Shown: one piece after another, positions 8,847 through 19,051 of the stretch
Layout: the number at the start of each line of letters is the position of its first letter
Position numbering within the stretch: position 1 is the first letter of the stretch
Source: Arthrobacter sp. Soil782
GTDB taxonomy: Bacteria > Actinomycetota > Actinomycetes > Actinomycetales > Micrococcaceae
Length of the DNA stretch: 64,000 bases
Assembly (NCBI RefSeq): GCF_001428435.1
Contig: NZ_LMSO01000010.1
Coordinates: 529 to 64,528, forward strand
Direction of reading: 5' to 3'
Notes under the pieces: model-generated
What the model was told of the DNA's origin: nothing
The model's input: only the letters and a program-made list of their open reading frames with translations
Databases searched by the model: none
Position numbers and translations under genes: made by a program

Positions 8847-9467
8847 ATGATTGCTGCCAACCAGACCGCAAAAAAGGCCGACTTCTGGTTCGATCCGGTG
8901 TGCCCGTTCGCCTGGATCACCTCCCGCTGGATTGGAGAGGTCGAGAAGGTTCGCGAGGTCTCAGTTGCCTGGCATGTGATGAGCCTGTCTGTCCTTAACG
9001 AAGGCCGGGACCTTCCTGAAGATTACGAGGAGCTAATGAATCATGCCTGGGCTCCGGTCAGGGTGATCATCGCCGCCTCCGAGCTACACGGGCGGGAGAA
9101 CATCAAGAAGCTCTATGACGCCATGGGCACCCGCATCCATAATGGCGGCGCCTCCGATTACGAAGCAGTGATCCGTGAGGCACTTGAAGAGACCGGTCTT
9201 CCCGCTTCTCTGTCCGAGTACGCCACCAGCGATGAATATGACACCCAGTTGCGGGCATCGCACCAGGAGGGCATCGATAGGGTCGGCGACGAGGTTGGAA
9301 CCCCGGTCGTTGCATTCGACGGAACGGCTTTCTTCGGTCCGGTTCTTACACGCATTCCCCGCGGAGAGGAAGCCGGGCGCATCTTCGACGGCGCGGTCAT
9401 GATGGCGGAATTCCCCGAGTTCTTCGAGCTGAAGCGATCCCGCACGTCCAGCCCCTCCTTCGACTGA
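8847..9467 (+). CDS. DsbA-family oxidoreductase related to mycothiol-dependent nitroreductase Rv2466c
   Basis: A 206-residue thioredoxin-fold DsbA-like protein. The start [19 protein letters not shown], the middle [18 protein letters not shown] with the cis-Pro, and the end FFELKR all match the Rv2466c family as I recall it, whose members reduce substrates with mycothiol. The usual CPWC active site (C19/C22) is here C19-P-F-A22, so the second, resolving Cys is missing. That suggests a monothiol mechanism with mycothiol as the partner, or a binding rather than redox role. It is monocistronic between clpX and valS, with AGGAG eight bases before the ATG. Confidence 0.85.
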   Translation: MIAANQTAKKADFWFDPVCPFAWITSRWIGEVEKVREVSVAWHVMSLSVLNEGRDLPEDYEELMNHAWAPVRVIIAASELHGRENIKKLYDAMGTRIHNGGASDYEAVIREALEETGLPASLSEYATSDEYDTQLRASHQEGIDRVGDEVGTPVVAFDGTAFFGPVLTRIPRGEEAGRIFDGAVMMAEFPEFFELKRSRTSSPSFD

Positions 9468-9506
9468 GACAGGTCGTGGCTGAGTAGACCGCAATAACGA
9501 ACGCCA

Positions 9507-9540
9507 AAGCCCCTCCGCCATTGCCTGGCTGGAGGGGCTT
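9507..9540. terminator. terminator between the DsbA-like gene and valS
   Basis: AAGCCCCTCC (9507-9516) pairs with GGAGGGGCTT (9531-9540); GCCA/TGGC extends the stem inside. It lies between two convergent genes, 40 bases past the DsbA-like stop and 23 bases from the valS stop, and probably serves both. Confidence 0.75.
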
Positions 9541-9562
9541 CTGCATGGTGGACCAGGCAGGG

Positions 9563-12199
9563 TCAGGCCGGGGTCGAGGCTTCCTCCGGCGGCGCCAGTC
9601 GGACGTCGCTTACGGAAAGGTCACCGTCGGAAACGCGGAGTTCAAGGCCGCTCGCATTGCCGGCGGCGCTCAGATCGGAAAGCGCTGCCTCAAGCTGCCG
9701 GACCTGCGCTTCTGAGCCGCTGATGACCGCCGACAGCACCTGTGTGCGCTGCTTGACCTTTGCTTCCGACTTGGCCTTTCGAAGACCACCCAGCGCAGCG
9801 CCCACGGTTCCGAGCATTCCGGTATCCGCGTCAAGAGCCGCGGAGGTCAGCATGCCTGCGGCAGGCCAAGCCGACAGGTGTACGGACCCGCGGCGCCACC
9901 AGCTCCACACTTCCTCCGTGGCGAACGGAAGAACCGGGGCAAAGAGGCGAAGCAGCCGGTCAAGGGTCGTTGCCAGGGCCGCGAGCACAGATGCTTTCTC
10001 GGAATCTCCCGCGCTACCGTACGCGCGATCCTTGATGAGCTCGACGTAGTCGTCCGTGAATGACCAGAAGAACGTCTCGGTGAGCTGCAGAGCGCGCGCG
10101 TAGTCGTACTTCTCAAAGGCAGCCGTGGCCTGTTGAACCACGTCATCGAGGGAGGCCAGGAGCGAACGGTCGAGCGGATTGGTAACCGCCGCTGCGTCCT
10201 GGGAGATGATGTCTGCTTCTGTGGCGCCAAGGTTGAGCACGAACTTGGATGCGTTGAGCAGCTTGATGGCCAACCTTCGCCCAATCTTCATCTGCGCGAT
10301 TTCGTAGGCGGTGTCCGCACCTAGCTTGGCTGACGCCGCCCAATAGCGGACTGCGTCCGAGCCAAACTGATCAAGTGCATCCGTGGGAACAACGACATTG
10401 CCCTTGGACTTGGACATCTTCTTGCGGTCAGGATCAAGAATCCAGCCCGAAATGGCGGCGTGCTTCCACGGCGCGGAGTCGAGCAGCGAGTCAGCGCGAA
10501 CCACCGAAGAGAACATCCAGGTGCGGATGATGTCGTGTCCCTGCGGGCGTAAATCGAAAGGGTAGACCTTGGCGAAGAGGTCCTCGTCCCGTGACCAGCC
10601 CCCGATAATCTGTGGCGAGAGCGACGACGTCGCCCATGTGTCCAGAACGTCGGGGTCTCCCATGAAGCCGCCCGGCTGATCCCGCTGCGCTTCGTCGAAC
10701 CCCGGCGCCGGCTCTGCAGCCGGGTCAACGGGCAGCATGTCATCGGACGGGATGATCGGGTTCTCGTAGTCAGGGGTCCCGTGCTCGTCGAGGGCGTACC
10801 AGACCGGGAACGGCACCCCGAAGAACCGCTGGCGGGAAATCAGCCAGTCACCGTTGAGGCCCTCGATCCAGTTCTCATACCTACTGCGCATGAACGATGG
10901 GTGGAAGTCGATCTCGCGGCCGCGTGCAATGAGGCGTTCACGACGGTCGGCATCCCTGCCGCCGTTGCGGATGTACCACTGTCGGCTGGTGACCACTTCG
11001 AGTGGCTTGTCGCCCTTTTCGAAGAAGTTCACGGGGTGGGTAATCTTCTTGGGCTCCCCGGCGAGCAAATCTGCTTCGTTGAGCATCTCCGCTACGGCTT
11101 CCTTCGCGGAGAAGACGGTCTTACCGGCGATGCGGGAGTAGTTGTCCCGGCCGGCCGTCGTCGTAATCCAGTCCGGGGTGTCCGCAAGAATCCGGCCGTC
11201 GCGGCCGACGATCGCGCGGGTGGGCAGTTCGAGCTCGCGCCACCAGGTGACGTCGGTGAGGTCTCCGAACGTGCAGACCATCGCAATGCCGGCGCCCTTG
11301 TCCGGCTTGGCCAGGGGATGCGCCTTGACCTCGACCTCCACGCCGAAGAGGGGTGAGGTGACCGTGGTGCCGAAGTAAGGATGGAAACGCTCATCATCCG
11401 GGTGTGCCACCAGGGCGACGCAGGCGGCGAGGAGTTCGGGTCGCGTGGTTTCGATGTGGATCCGAGTGCCGTCCGCGGCCTCGAAGGGATAGCGGTAATA
11501 CGCCCCCGGAACTTCGCGGTCCTCGAGCTCGGCCTGCGCAACGGCGGTCCGGAAGGTCACATCCCAGAGGGTGGGTGCCTCAGCGAGGTACGCGTCGCCC
11601 TGCTTGAGGTTGGCCAGGAAGGCACGCTGGGAGACGGCGCGGGAGGTTGAATCGATGGTGCGGTAGGTCAGGTTCCAGTCCACGGAGAGGCCGAGGGAAA
11701 GGAAAAGGTTCTCGAAAACCTTCTCATCCTCCACGGCGAGTTCCTCGCAAAGCTCGATGAAGTTGCGACGGGAGACGACATCGAAATCGCGCTGATTCTT
11801 CGCGGGCTGGGCAGGCGGGCGGTAGTCGGCGTTGTACGGCACGGACGGATCGCAGCGGACCCCATAGTAGTTCTGCACGCGCCGCTCGGTGGGCAGGCCG
11901 TTGTCATCCCAGCCCATCGGGTAGAAGACGTTCTTGCCCGTCATGCGCTGATAGCGCGCCATGACGTCGGTCTGCGTGTAGGAGAACACGTGGCCCACAT
12001 GCAGGGATCCGGACGCCGTGGGAGGCGGGGTGTCGATGGAGTAGACGTTCTCACGCGACGTCTCAGGATTGAAGGTGTAGGTTCCCTCGGTGCGCCAGCG
12101 CGTGTTCAGCGCGGCTTCCAGGCCCTCGAGCGCGGGCTTGTCGGGAACGTTGATGGGGGCCGGTGTGGGCGTGTCTGTACCCGCGTTGATGTTTGCCAT
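9563..12199 (-). CDS. valS: valyl-tRNA synthetase
   Basis: An 878-residue class I synthetase that charges tRNA-Val. The HIGH-type motif is LHVGHV near residues 65-70, within PPPTASGSLHVGH, and the KMSKS motif is KKMSKSKGN near 593. A large editing (CP1) domain lies between them, an anticodon-binding domain around 650-790, and a C-terminal segment rich in Lys/Gln/Ala helices. DNGLPTERRVQNYYG matches the valine group rather than Ile or Leu enzymes. It is divergent from the SDR gene at 12265. No T-box was seen upstream. Confidence 0.97.
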   Translation of the reverse strand: MANINAGTDTPTPAPINVPDKPALEGLEAALNTRWRTEGTYTFNPETSRENVYSIDTPPPTASGSLHVGHVFSYTQTDVMARYQRMTGKNVFYPMGWDDNGLPTERRVQNYYGVRCDPSVPYNADYRPPAQPAKNQRDFDVVSRRNFIELCEELAVEDEKVFENLFLSLGLSVDWNLTYRTIDSTSRAVSQRAFLANLKQGDAYLAEAPTLWDVTFRTAVAQAELEDREVPGAYYRYPFEAADGTRIHIETTRPELLAACVALVAHPDDERFHPYFGTTVTSPLFGVEVEVKAHPLAKPDKGAGIAMVCTFGDLTDVTWWRELELPTRAIVGRDGRILADTPDWITTTAGRDNYSRIAGKTVFSAKEAVAEMLNEADLLAGEPKKITHPVNFFEKGDKPLEVVTSRQWYIRNGGRDADRRERLIARGREIDFHPSFMRSRYENWIEGLNGDWLISRQRFFGVPFPVWYALDEHGTPDYENPIIPSDDMLPVDPAAEPAPGFDEAQRDQPGGFMGDPDVLDTWATSSLSPQIIGGWSRDEDLFAKVYPFDLRPQGHDIIRTWMFSSVVRADSLLDSAPWKHAAISGWILDPDRKKMSKSKGNVVVPTDALDQFGSDAVRYWAASAKLGADTAYEIAQMKIGRRLAIKLLNASKFVLNLGATEADIISQDAAAVTNPLDRSLLASLDDVVQQATAAFEKYDYARALQLTETFFWSFTDDYVELIKDRAYGSAGDSEKASVLAALATTLDRLLRLFAPVLPFATEEVWSWWRRGSVHLSAWPAAGMLTSAALDADTGMLGTVGAALGGLRKAKSEAKVKQRTQVLSAVISGSEAQVRQLEAALSDLSAAGNASGLELRVSDGDLSVSDVRLAPPEEASTPA

Positions 12200-12252
12200 G
12201 CATCGATTGTTTCATGCTGGCCGGATACACCGGCTTCTGGGCCTCCATGGGC

Positions 12253-12258
12253 TAGTTT
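12253..12258 (+). promoter_or_regulatory. -10 element TAGTTT of a leaderless SDR transcript
   Basis: TAGTTT is followed by six bases (GGGTCA) and then the ATG at 12265, with no Shine-Dalgarno sequence. This is the spacing expected when transcription starts at the A of the start codon. Confidence 0.5.
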
Positions 12259-12264
12259 GGGTCA

Positions 12265-13020
12265 ATGACTTCCAGAAAGAACAGGGCCGCAGTTGTCACA
12301 GGAGCAAGCTCCGGCATCGGTGAGGCCACCGTGCGCCGGTTGACGGCTGATGGTTGGCGTGTCTGGGCGGTTGCCCGCCGTCAGGATCGCCTGGAACAGC
12401 TCGGCGGGGAAACCGGAGCAGTGCCGGTAGCGCTGGATATCACCGACGACGACGGCGTTGCCCGCCTGGTCCGCGACGTCACCGAAGCAGGCGGCATCGA
12501 CACCCTGATCAATATTGCGGGCGGGGCACGGGGCGCGGACTGGGTGGCGGATGCGCGCACCGAGGACTGGGAGTGGATGTACGGCGCGAACGTTATCGGC
12601 AGTATGAAGCTGATTCGTGCGTTCCTGCCGATGCTGCGGACGCATGGGGAGGGCACCGTCGTGAACCTGACGTCAACAGCGGCATTGGTTGCCTATGAGG
12701 GCGGCGCCGGCTATAACGCCGCGAAAGCAGCCCAACGGGCCATGACCAGGGCGCTACGCCTTGAAGAGGTTGAGAACAATGTGCGCGTCGTCGAGGTTCT
12801 TCCCGGCATGGTGCAGACCGAGGAATTTGCCCTGAACCGGCTCGGCGACGAGGAGGCCGCAGAGAAGGTGTACGCCGGTGTCGAAAAGCCGCTGACGGCT
12901 GCGGATGTCGCGGACGTTATCGCCTATGCCGTGTCTGTGCCGCATCACGTGAACCTTGACGAGATTGTCGTGCGGCCGTTGGCCCAGGCAGCCGTGCACA
13001 AGGTGGTCCGCCGGCGCTGA
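12265..13020 (+). CDS. SDR-family NAD(P)-dependent oxidoreductase
   Basis: A 251-residue classical short-chain dehydrogenase/reductase. The cofactor motif TGASSGIGEA is at 11-20, the structural NNAG-type motif appears as NIAGG, the active-site Tyr-Lys pair is in YNAAKAAQ, and the substrate loop follows VLPGMVQTEEF. It resembles the YdfG/serine-3-dehydrogenase-like group, but the substrate cannot be assigned. It is probably translated from a leaderless mRNA and is followed by the ileS leader. Confidence 0.9.
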   Translation: MTSRKNRAAVVTGASSGIGEATVRRLTADGWRVWAVARRQDRLEQLGGETGAVPVALDITDDDGVARLVRDVTEAGGIDTLINIAGGARGADWVADARTEDWEWMYGANVIGSMKLIRAFLPMLRTHGEGTVVNLTSTAALVAYEGGAGYNAAKAAQRAMTRALRLEEVENNVRVVEVLPGMVQTEEFALNRLGDEEAAEKVYAGVEKPLTAADVADVIAYAVSVPHHVNLDEIVVRPLAQAAVHKVVRRR

Positions 13021-13074
13021 GCGGCGGGAGGCCGTGCAGGTGGCGGATGGTTCGCCCGATTGAGCGCAGCCGGT

Positions 13075-13080
13075 TAGAAT
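13075..13080 (+). promoter_or_regulatory. -10 element TAGAAT for the ileS T-box transcript
   Basis: TAGAAT lies just upstream of the first conserved T-box bases, placing the transcription start at about 13087. No convincing -35 hexamer is seen. Confidence 0.5.
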
Positions 13081-13086
13081 TGATGC

Positions 13087-13360
13087 AACAGCTGTGACCC
13101 GGCCATCACCGGTGAGCTTCCGGAAGAACGCCCGCAGATGAAGTTTCGCGTCCCGCGGGTCAGTAGAACCGGACGGGTAAGCCCGTAACAGCAGACATGA
13201 AGCGGCTTGCACTACTCCGACCGAACCCGGGCGGTGGAAGGCAGGCAAGCGAGGTGGTACCGCGGATTACTCACCGGGCTTTCACTGCCGGCAGGGGGAT
13301 TCGTCCTTGCAGAATGGTTGTTACTGCCCGCCGAACGTCGCCAGCTTCAGGACACACCTC
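13087..13360 (+). promoter_or_regulatory. T-box riboswitch (isoleucine), actinobacterial translational type
   Basis: The leader contains the T-box core AGGTGGTACCGCGG (13252-13265), which base-pairs with the acceptor end of uncharged tRNA. A very short stem I, GGCCATCACCGGTGAGC (13101-13117), contains the specifier codon ATC (13105-13107), which is isoleucine and matches the gene downstream. No terminator with a T run follows, so control is most likely at translation, as described for actinobacterial ileS T-boxes. GTCCT (13304-13308) can pair with AGGAC (13349-13353) before the ATG, a possible sequestering helix. Confidence 0.9.
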
Positions 13361-16300
13361 ATGTCACAGATTTATCCCAAGGCCTCCGCCGCGGACCCGG
13401 CTGTCTCCGGCTCTGCCTCGCCCAGGTTCCCCGAACTCGAGGAACGCGTTCTGTCCTATTGGGACGGGGACGGCACGTTTCAGGCGTCCATTGACCGGCG
13501 CGACGCCGGTGAGAACGGGACCAATGAGTTCGTCTTTTATGATGGACCGCCCTTCGCCAATGGCCTGCCGCATTACGGACACCTTCTGACCGGCTATGCC
13601 AAGGACCTCGTGGGTCGCTACCAGACCCAGCGCGGCCGCCGTGTTGAGCGGCGGTTCGGTTGGGACACACACGGGCTTCCCGCTGAGCTGGAGGCCATGA
13701 AGCAGCTCGGCATGAGCGACAAGCAGCAGATCGAAGCCATGGGCATCGACAAGTTCAATGACGCCTGCCGCGCTTCGGTGATGAAGTACGCGGGGGAGTG
13801 GCGTGACTATGTCACCCGCCAGGCGCGCTGGGTGGACTTCGAGAACGACTACAAGACCCTGAACGTCGAGTACATGGAGTCGGTGCTCTGGGCCTTCAAG
13901 ACCCTGCACACAAAGGGTCTGACCTACAACGGATACCGGGTGCTGCCGTACTGCTGGAAGGACGAGACTCCGCTGTCCAACCATGAGTTGCGCATGGATG
14001 ACGACGTCTATCAGGACCGCCAGGACCAGACAGTCACTGTAACGTTCCCGATCACGGCCGGAGAGTCCGCCTTGTCGAAGGAGCTTGCCGGCGTCGAGGC
14101 CCTTGCCTGGACCACCACACCCTGGACGCTGCCCACCAATGCGGCCCTCGCGGTCGGGCCGGAGATCCACTACGCGCTGATACCCGGCGCCGGTACTTTT
14201 GAGGGACGCCGATTCCTCATCGCCGAGGAACTGCTGTCCGGGTATGCAAAGGACCTGGGATATTCCTCCGCTGAAGAGGCGCGTGCCGCCGTCGTTGGAA
14301 CGCACCGCGGCACGGAGCTGGGCGGACTGCAGTATGAGCCGCTCTGGGGCTACTTCGTCGATCCTGAACGCGGCGGCTACCGCAATGCGTTCCGGTTCCT
14401 CGTTGCCGACTACGTCACGACGACGGACGGCACCGGTATTGTGCACCAGTCGCCGGCGTACGGCGAGGAGGACCAGAAGATCTGCGAGGACGCAGGAATC
14501 CAGGTGATCCTCTCAGTTGACGAGGGCGCGCGCTTCCTACGCACCTTCGAACAAGGCCCCCTGGCCGACATCGTCGGATTGCAGGTCTTCGACGCGAACA
14601 AGACCATCACCCGCGTACTGCGTGATAGCGGCAGGCTGGTGCGGCAGGCAAGCTACGTGCACAGCTACCCGCACTGCTGGCGTTGCCGCAACCCGCTCAT
14701 CTACCGCGCCGTTTCGTCCTGGTTCGTCGAGGTCACGAAGATCAAGGACCGCATGGTCGAGCTGAACCAGCAGATCAACTGGATCCCGGACAACGTCAAG
14801 GACGGCCAGTTCGGCAAATGGCTCGAGAACGCCCGGGACTGGTCGATCAGCCGCAACCGCTACTGGGGCAGCCCCATACCGGTCTGGGTGTCAGATGACC
14901 CGAACTACCCGCGTACTGACGTCTACGGTTCCCTGGCGGAGATCGAGCGCGACTTCGGGCGAGTGCCGCGCAACGCAGCGGGCGACGTAGACCTGCACCG
15001 CCCCTTCATCGACGAGCTGAGCCGCCCCAATCCGGATGATCCCCGGTCCCCTGAGGAGGGCCAGTCGACTATGCGCCGCGTGGCGGACGTTCTTGACGTA
15101 TGGTTCGATTCCGGTTCCATGCCGTATGCACAGGTCCATTACCCGATGCAGAACCAGGACTGGTTCGAGTCCCACAACCCGGCCGACTTCATTGTCGAGT
15201 ACATCGGCCAGACACGCGGTTGGTTCTACACGCTGCACGTCCTGGCCACCGCGCTGTTTGACCGGCCGACATTCAAGAACGTCATCAGCCACGGCATCGT
15301 GCTCGGCTCGGACGGTCAAAAGATGTCCAAGAGCCTGCAGAACTACCCCGACGTGTCCGAGGTTCTGGACCGGGACGGCTCGGATGCCATGCGCTGGTTC
15401 CTGATGGCTTCACCCATCCTGCGCGGCGGCAACCTCGTGGTGACCGAGCAGGGCATCCGGGATGGAGTCCGGCAGGTGATCCTGCCGCTCTGGAACGTGT
15501 GGCACTTCTTCCGCCTGTACACGAATGCCGCCGCCGGTGGAGCAGGCTATGAGGCCAGAACGGTGACGGCCGAGGCCGCCGAGTCCCTTGCCGACCCGCT
15601 GGACCGCTATATCCTCGCCTACACGGGGAATCTGGTGGAGGACATGACGGCCTCCCTTGACGCGTTCAACATCAGCGACGCCTGCGAGTCGCTGCGACGC
15701 TACCTGGACACGCTGACCAACTGGTACGTCCGCCGCGGCAGGCAGCGGTTCTTCGACGAGGACACAGCCGCTTTCGACGTGCTCTACACCTGCCTGGAGG
15801 CGGTCACCCGCGTTGCGGCTCCGCTGCTGCCGCTGGTCACCGAAGAGATCTGGCGCGGCCTGACCGGCGGGCGCTCGGTGCACCTGACGGACTGGGCTTC
15901 GCCGTCGTCGTTCGCTGCAGCGCCGGAACTGGTGGAGCGGATGGAACGCACCCGCCAGATCTGCTCCACGGGATCGAGCCTGCGGAAGGCAGCGAACCTT
16001 CGCGTGCGCCTGCCGTTGGCCGAGCTGACCGTCGTGGCACCGCAAGCCGGGGAGCTGGAGGGCCAGTACCGGGCAATCATCGCTGATGAGCTGAACATCA
16101 AGTCCGTCCGGTTGATCGATTCCGCGGATGTCTCGCCGGAGGAGTTCGGGATCTCGCAGCGGTTGGCTATCAACGCCCGCGCCGCCGGACCGCGTCTGGG
16201 CAAGAACGTCCAGAGTGCCATCAAAGCAGCGAAGGCGGGGGACTGGTTCGTGGACGACAACGGTGCCGTCACTGCGGGCGGTCTGGCTCTGGAGCCGAGC

Positions 16301-16657
16301 GAATACACCCTCGAGACGGTGGTCGACAGGAACGACGACGCCGGCGCAACCACCGCCGTGACGGTGCTGCCCGGCGGGGGCTTCCTTGTGCTCAACACGG
16401 AAGTCACGCCCGAACTCGCAGCGGAAGGTACGGCCCGGGACATCATCCGGTCCATCCAGCAGGCGCGCCGGGACGCTGATCTCCATATCAGTGACCGGGT
16501 GGTCACCACCGTGGAGGCGGACGCCCAGACCCTGTCCGCACTCGAGGCACACGCCGAGCTGGTCAAGCAGGAGACGTTGACAGACCAACTGGAACTCGTT
16601 GCCGCGGCCACCTCCGGTACGGATGGAGTATCAGTGAAGGTGGAGAGGCAGGCATGA
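13361..16657 (+). CDS. ileS: isoleucyl-tRNA synthetase
   Basis: A 1098-residue class I synthetase of the long type common in actinobacteria. The HIGH motif is HYGH at 71-74 in [11 protein letters not shown], and KMSKS is at 654-658 in [11 protein letters not shown] large editing domain lies between, and a long C-terminal extension follows the anticodon-binding domain. I chose the ATG at 13361 (AGGAC eight bases upstream) because MSQIYPKAS resembles actinobacterial IleS N-termini. An in-frame TTG at 13307 has a stronger-looking GGGGGA seven bases upstream and would add 18 unusual residues. The stop overlaps the folC start by four bases. Confidence 0.96.
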   Translation: MSQIYPKASAADPAVSGSASPRFPELEERVLSYWDGDGTFQASIDRRDAGENGTNEFVFYDGPPFANGLPHYGHLLTGYAKDLVGRYQTQRGRRVERRFGWDTHGLPAELEAMKQLGMSDKQQIEAMGIDKFNDACRASVMKYAGEWRDYVTRQARWVDFENDYKTLNVEYMESVLWAFKTLHTKGLTYNGYRVLPYCWKDETPLSNHELRMDDDVYQDRQDQTVTVTFPITAGESALSKELAGVEALAWTTTPWTLPTNAALAVGPEIHYALIPGAGTFEGRRFLIAEELLSGYAKDLGYSSAEEARAAVVGTHRGTELGGLQYEPLWGYFVDPERGGYRNAFRFLVADYVTTTDGTGIVHQSPAYGEEDQKICEDAGIQVILSVDEGARFLRTFEQGPLADIVGLQVFDANKTITRVLRDSGRLVRQASYVHSYPHCWRCRNPLIYRAVSSWFVEVTKIKDRMVELNQQINWIPDNVKDGQFGKWLENARDWSISRNRYWGSPIPVWVSDDPNYPRTDVYGSLAEIERDFGRVPRNAAGDVDLHRPFIDELSRPNPDDPRSPEEGQSTMRRVADVLDVWFDSGSMPYAQVHYPMQNQDWFESHNPADFIVEYIGQTRGWFYTLHVLATALFDRPTFKNVISHGIVLGSDGQKMSKSLQNYPDVSEVLDRDGSDAMRWFLMASPILRGGNLVVTEQGIRDGVRQVILPLWNVWHFFRLYTNAAAGGAGYEARTVTAEAAESLADPLDRYILAYTGNLVEDMTASLDAFNISDACESLRRYLDTLTNWYVRRGRQRFFDEDTAAFDVLYTCLEAVTRVAAPLLPLVTEEIWRGLTGGRSVHLTDWASPSSFAAAPELVERMERTRQICSTGSSLRKAANLRVRLPLAELTVVAPQAGELEGQYRAIIADELNIKSVRLIDSADVSPEEFGISQRLAINARAAGPRLGKNVQSAIKAAKAGDWFVDDNGAVTAGGLALEPSEYTLETVVDRNDDAGATTAVTVLPGGGFLVLNTEVTPELAAEGTARDIIRSIQQARRDADLHISDRVVTTVEADAQTLSALEAHAELVKQETLTDQLELVAAATSGTDGVSVKVERQA

Positions 16658-18057
16658 ACGCTGGAATGAACGCTGAGGGCTTTCCAACCGGAAGCGAACG
16701 GGGAATCGATCAGTTCTCGGTCGAAAGCGTGTATGCCGAATTGTTGAGCCGTGCGCCGGAAAGCAAGATGGAGCCCCGGATGGCCCCCTTGTTCCGTGCG
16801 ATGGAAATCCTCGGCGAACCCAATCGGGCAGTTCCGATCATCCACATCACCGGGACCAACGGAAAGACCTCTACGGCGCGGATGATCGAGGGCCTGCTGC
16901 GGGCGCACGATCTTCGCACAGGCCGCTACACCAGTCCGCATCTGGCACGGGTAACGGAGCGGATCAGCATCGACGGGGAACCTGTTTCGGACGAGACGTT
17001 CGTGCGGGTCTGGGACGAGATCCGGCCATACCTGGAGATGGTAGACGCTGAGCTGGACGAAGCTGGCGACCCGCGGCTGACCTACTTCGAATGCGTCACG
17101 ATCCTCGCGTTTGCCGTCTTCGCCGACGAGCCGGTGGATGTAGCTGTCATTGAAGTGGGACTTGGCGGCATCACGGACGCCACCAACGTGGGTGACGGCG
17201 CGGTCGCCGTCGTCACACCCATCTCCCTCGACCACACCGAGTTGCTCGGTGACACTCCGGGGGACATCGCGCTGGAGAAGGCTGGGATCATCAAGCCGGG
17301 CGGATTCCTGGTCAGTGCTGCCCAGCCGGCGGATGCAGCGCAGGTGCTCCTGGAGAAGGCGCGTGATACCGGCGTCGAGTTCCGTTTCGAAGGAGTGGAA
17401 TTCGGAGTGGAGGACCGGCGCATTGCCGTCGGCGGGCAACAACTCACGGTGGCGGGCATCGCCGGCCGTTATGAGGACGTGCTTCTGCCACTTCACGGGG
17501 AACACCAGGCGCAGAACGCGGCGGTCGCCGTTGCGGCGGTAGAAGCGTTTCTCGGCGGCGGGTCACGGCAACTGGATGACGACGTCGTCCGCGATGGATT
17601 GAAAGCCGTCACCTCACCCGGCCGGCTGGAACTGGTAAGGACCGCCCCCAGCATCCTCGTGGATGCCGCCCACAACGCCGCCGGCGCTCGTGCTGCAGCG
17701 AAAGCAATCAACGAAGCGTTCGAATTTACCAAGCTCGTACTCGTTATCGGCGTCCTCAAGGACAAGGATGCAGGAGCGATCCTGAGCGAGCTGCACGAGG
17801 AACTCGGCGGAGTGCTCGAGGACGTCTGTCTCACCCAGTCCACCTCGCCGCGGGCCATCCCGGCGGAGGAACTGCGGCGGCTGGCGCTGAGCGCCGGCTT
17901 CGCGGACAACCGCGTCCATGTTGCCGAGCGGCTGGACGATGCCCTCGAGTGGGCCGTCCTGACTGCCGAGGAGGGCACCGAGCTCGGCGGCGCAGGCGTC
18001 CTCGTCACAGGATCAATCACTGTGGTGGGCGAAGCCCGCACGCTGCTGGGGAAGTAA
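16654..18057 (+). CDS. folC: bifunctional dihydrofolate synthase/folylpolyglutamate synthase
   Basis: A 467-residue Mur-ligase-family enzyme that adds glutamate to dihydropteroate and folates. The P-loop TGTNGKTS is at 66-73 within [16 protein letters not shown]. Other signatures are [14 protein letters not shown], the central [14 protein letters not shown] with the metal-binding region, and [11 protein letters not shown] in the C-terminal domain. The ATGA overlap with ileS indicates coupled translation, so its level may follow the T-box. The DUF4233 gene follows directly, an arrangement repeated in actinobacteria. Confidence 0.95.
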   Translation: MNAGMNAEGFPTGSERGIDQFSVESVYAELLSRAPESKMEPRMAPLFRAMEILGEPNRAVPIIHITGTNGKTSTARMIEGLLRAHDLRTGRYTSPHLARVTERISIDGEPVSDETFVRVWDEIRPYLEMVDAELDEAGDPRLTYFECVTILAFAVFADEPVDVAVIEVGLGGITDATNVGDGAVAVVTPISLDHTELLGDTPGDIALEKAGIIKPGGFLVSAAQPADAAQVLLEKARDTGVEFRFEGVEFGVEDRRIAVGGQQLTVAGIAGRYEDVLLPLHGEHQAQNAAVAVAAVEAFLGGGSRQLDDDVVRDGLKAVTSPGRLELVRTAPSILVDAAHNAAGARAAAKAINEAFEFTKLVLVIGVLKDKDAGAILSELHEELGGVLEDVCLTQSTSPRAIPAEELRRLALSAGFADNRVHVAERLDDALEWAVLTAEEGTELGGAGVLVTGSITVVGEARTLLGK

Positions 18058-18068
18058 GGGGAACGCAG

Positions 18069-18527
18069 ATGGCTCGCCAGACAAAAGCGCAGCGCGAATG
18101 GCGACCGGGTATGCCGAAGAAGCGGCGCTCGGTCAAGGTCATGTTCGCGTCAACGGTGCTCCTGCTCGAAGCCTTCGTTGTGCTGTTCGCCACGCTGGTG
18201 GTGTTCGGCCTGCGCTCGGACACCATCCCGGTGGGCGTGATCCTCGGCGTCGGGCTTACCCTGAGCGCGGTGCTCATTGTCTCCTGCGCGCTTCTCACGA
18301 AGCCGTACGGAATTCTGATCGGGTGGATTCTGCAGGTGCTCATCATAGCCACGGGCATAGCTGAACCGATGATGTTCCTTGTGGGTATCCTGTTCGCGTT
18401 GACCTGGCTGTACGGGATCCGCACCGGCGCTCGGCTCGACCGGGAGAACGCCCAGCGGGACCGCGAACAGGCTGAATGGGATCAGGTCAACAAGTCCGAA
18501 GGCGACAACGGCCAGCAATCGCTTTAG
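18069..18527 (+). CDS. DUF4233 integral membrane protein
   Basis: A 152-residue protein with four predicted hydrophobic helices (about 25-47, 52-75, 80-97 and 99-115) and a basic N-terminus (KKRRSVK). The last ~35 residues are charged (RLDRENAQRDREQAEWDQ), probably a cytosolic helix. It matches DUF4233, a family found almost always between folC and ndk in actinobacteria; no function is established. I chose the ATG at 18069, 11 bases after the folC stop, with GGGGAACGC upstream. Confidence 0.8.
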   Translation: MARQTKAQREWRPGMPKKRRSVKVMFASTVLLLEAFVVLFATLVVFGLRSDTIPVGVILGVGLTLSAVLIVSCALLTKPYGILIGWILQVLIIATGIAEPMMFLVGILFALTWLYGIRTGARLDRENAQRDREQAEWDQVNKSEGDNGQQSL

Positions 18528-18587
18528 TAGAGTCAACGATGGAACTCGCCGGGTATCCGGCCAACTGATCTCAATCGGAGGAAAAAC

Positions 18588-19004
18588 ATGAGTGCTGAAC
18601 GGACCCTGATACTGGTAAAGCCCGACGGCGTTGCCCGCGGACTCAGTGGAACCATCCTTGCCCGCGTCGAGGCAAAAGGCTACAAGCTGGTCGATATGAA
18701 ATTTGTACACGCTACCCGGGAGATCCTGGAAGCGCACTATGCCGAGCATGTGGGCAAGCCGTTCTACGAACCACTCGTTGAGTTCATGCTGAGCGGCCCG
18801 GTGGTCGCAGCCGTCTTCGAGGGCGAGCGCGTCATCGAGGGCTTCCGATCGCTCGCAGGAACAACAGAACCGACAACGGCGGCGCCCGGCACCATCCGCG
18901 GGGACTATGGTCGGGACTGGGGGCTGAAGGTCCAGCAGAATCTCGTGCACGGCTCTGATTCGGTCAAATCTGCTGAGAAGGAAATTTCTATCTGGTTCGG
19001 CTGA
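18588..19004 (+). CDS. ndk: nucleoside diphosphate kinase
   Basis: A 138-residue Ndk that equalises nucleoside triphosphate pools through a phosphohistidine intermediate. The start ERTLILVKPDGVARG and the active-site motif NLVHGSDS with His121 are typical. Length is normal. GGAGG lies seven bases before the ATG. It closes the ileS-folC-DUF4233-ndk run, 60 bases after DUF4233, so it may have its own promoter as well. Confidence 0.97.
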   Translation: MSAERTLILVKPDGVARGLSGTILARVEAKGYKLVDMKFVHATREILEAHYAEHVGKPFYEPLVEFMLSGPVVAAVFEGERVIEGFRSLAGTTEPTTAAPGTIRGDYGRDWGLKVQQNLVHGSDSVKSAEKEISIWFG

Positions 19005-19039
19005 ATTTGGTGCGGCTGAATGCCGGCTCACCGAGTTGA

Positions 19040-19045
19040 TAGCCT
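19040..19045 (+). promoter_or_regulatory. -10 element TAGCCT of a leaderless aldo/keto reductase transcript
   Basis: TAGCCT, six bases (TGGGCA), then the ATG at 19052. There is no ribosome-binding site. Confidence 0.5.
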
Positions 19046-19051
19046 TGGGCA

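Noticed and set aside
15784-17505. A 573-codon open frame on the minus strand opposite ileS and folC
   Set aside because: It covers the ends of two certain genes on the other strand, its translation is Ser/Arg/Ala-rich without any domain, and it has no ribosome-binding site.
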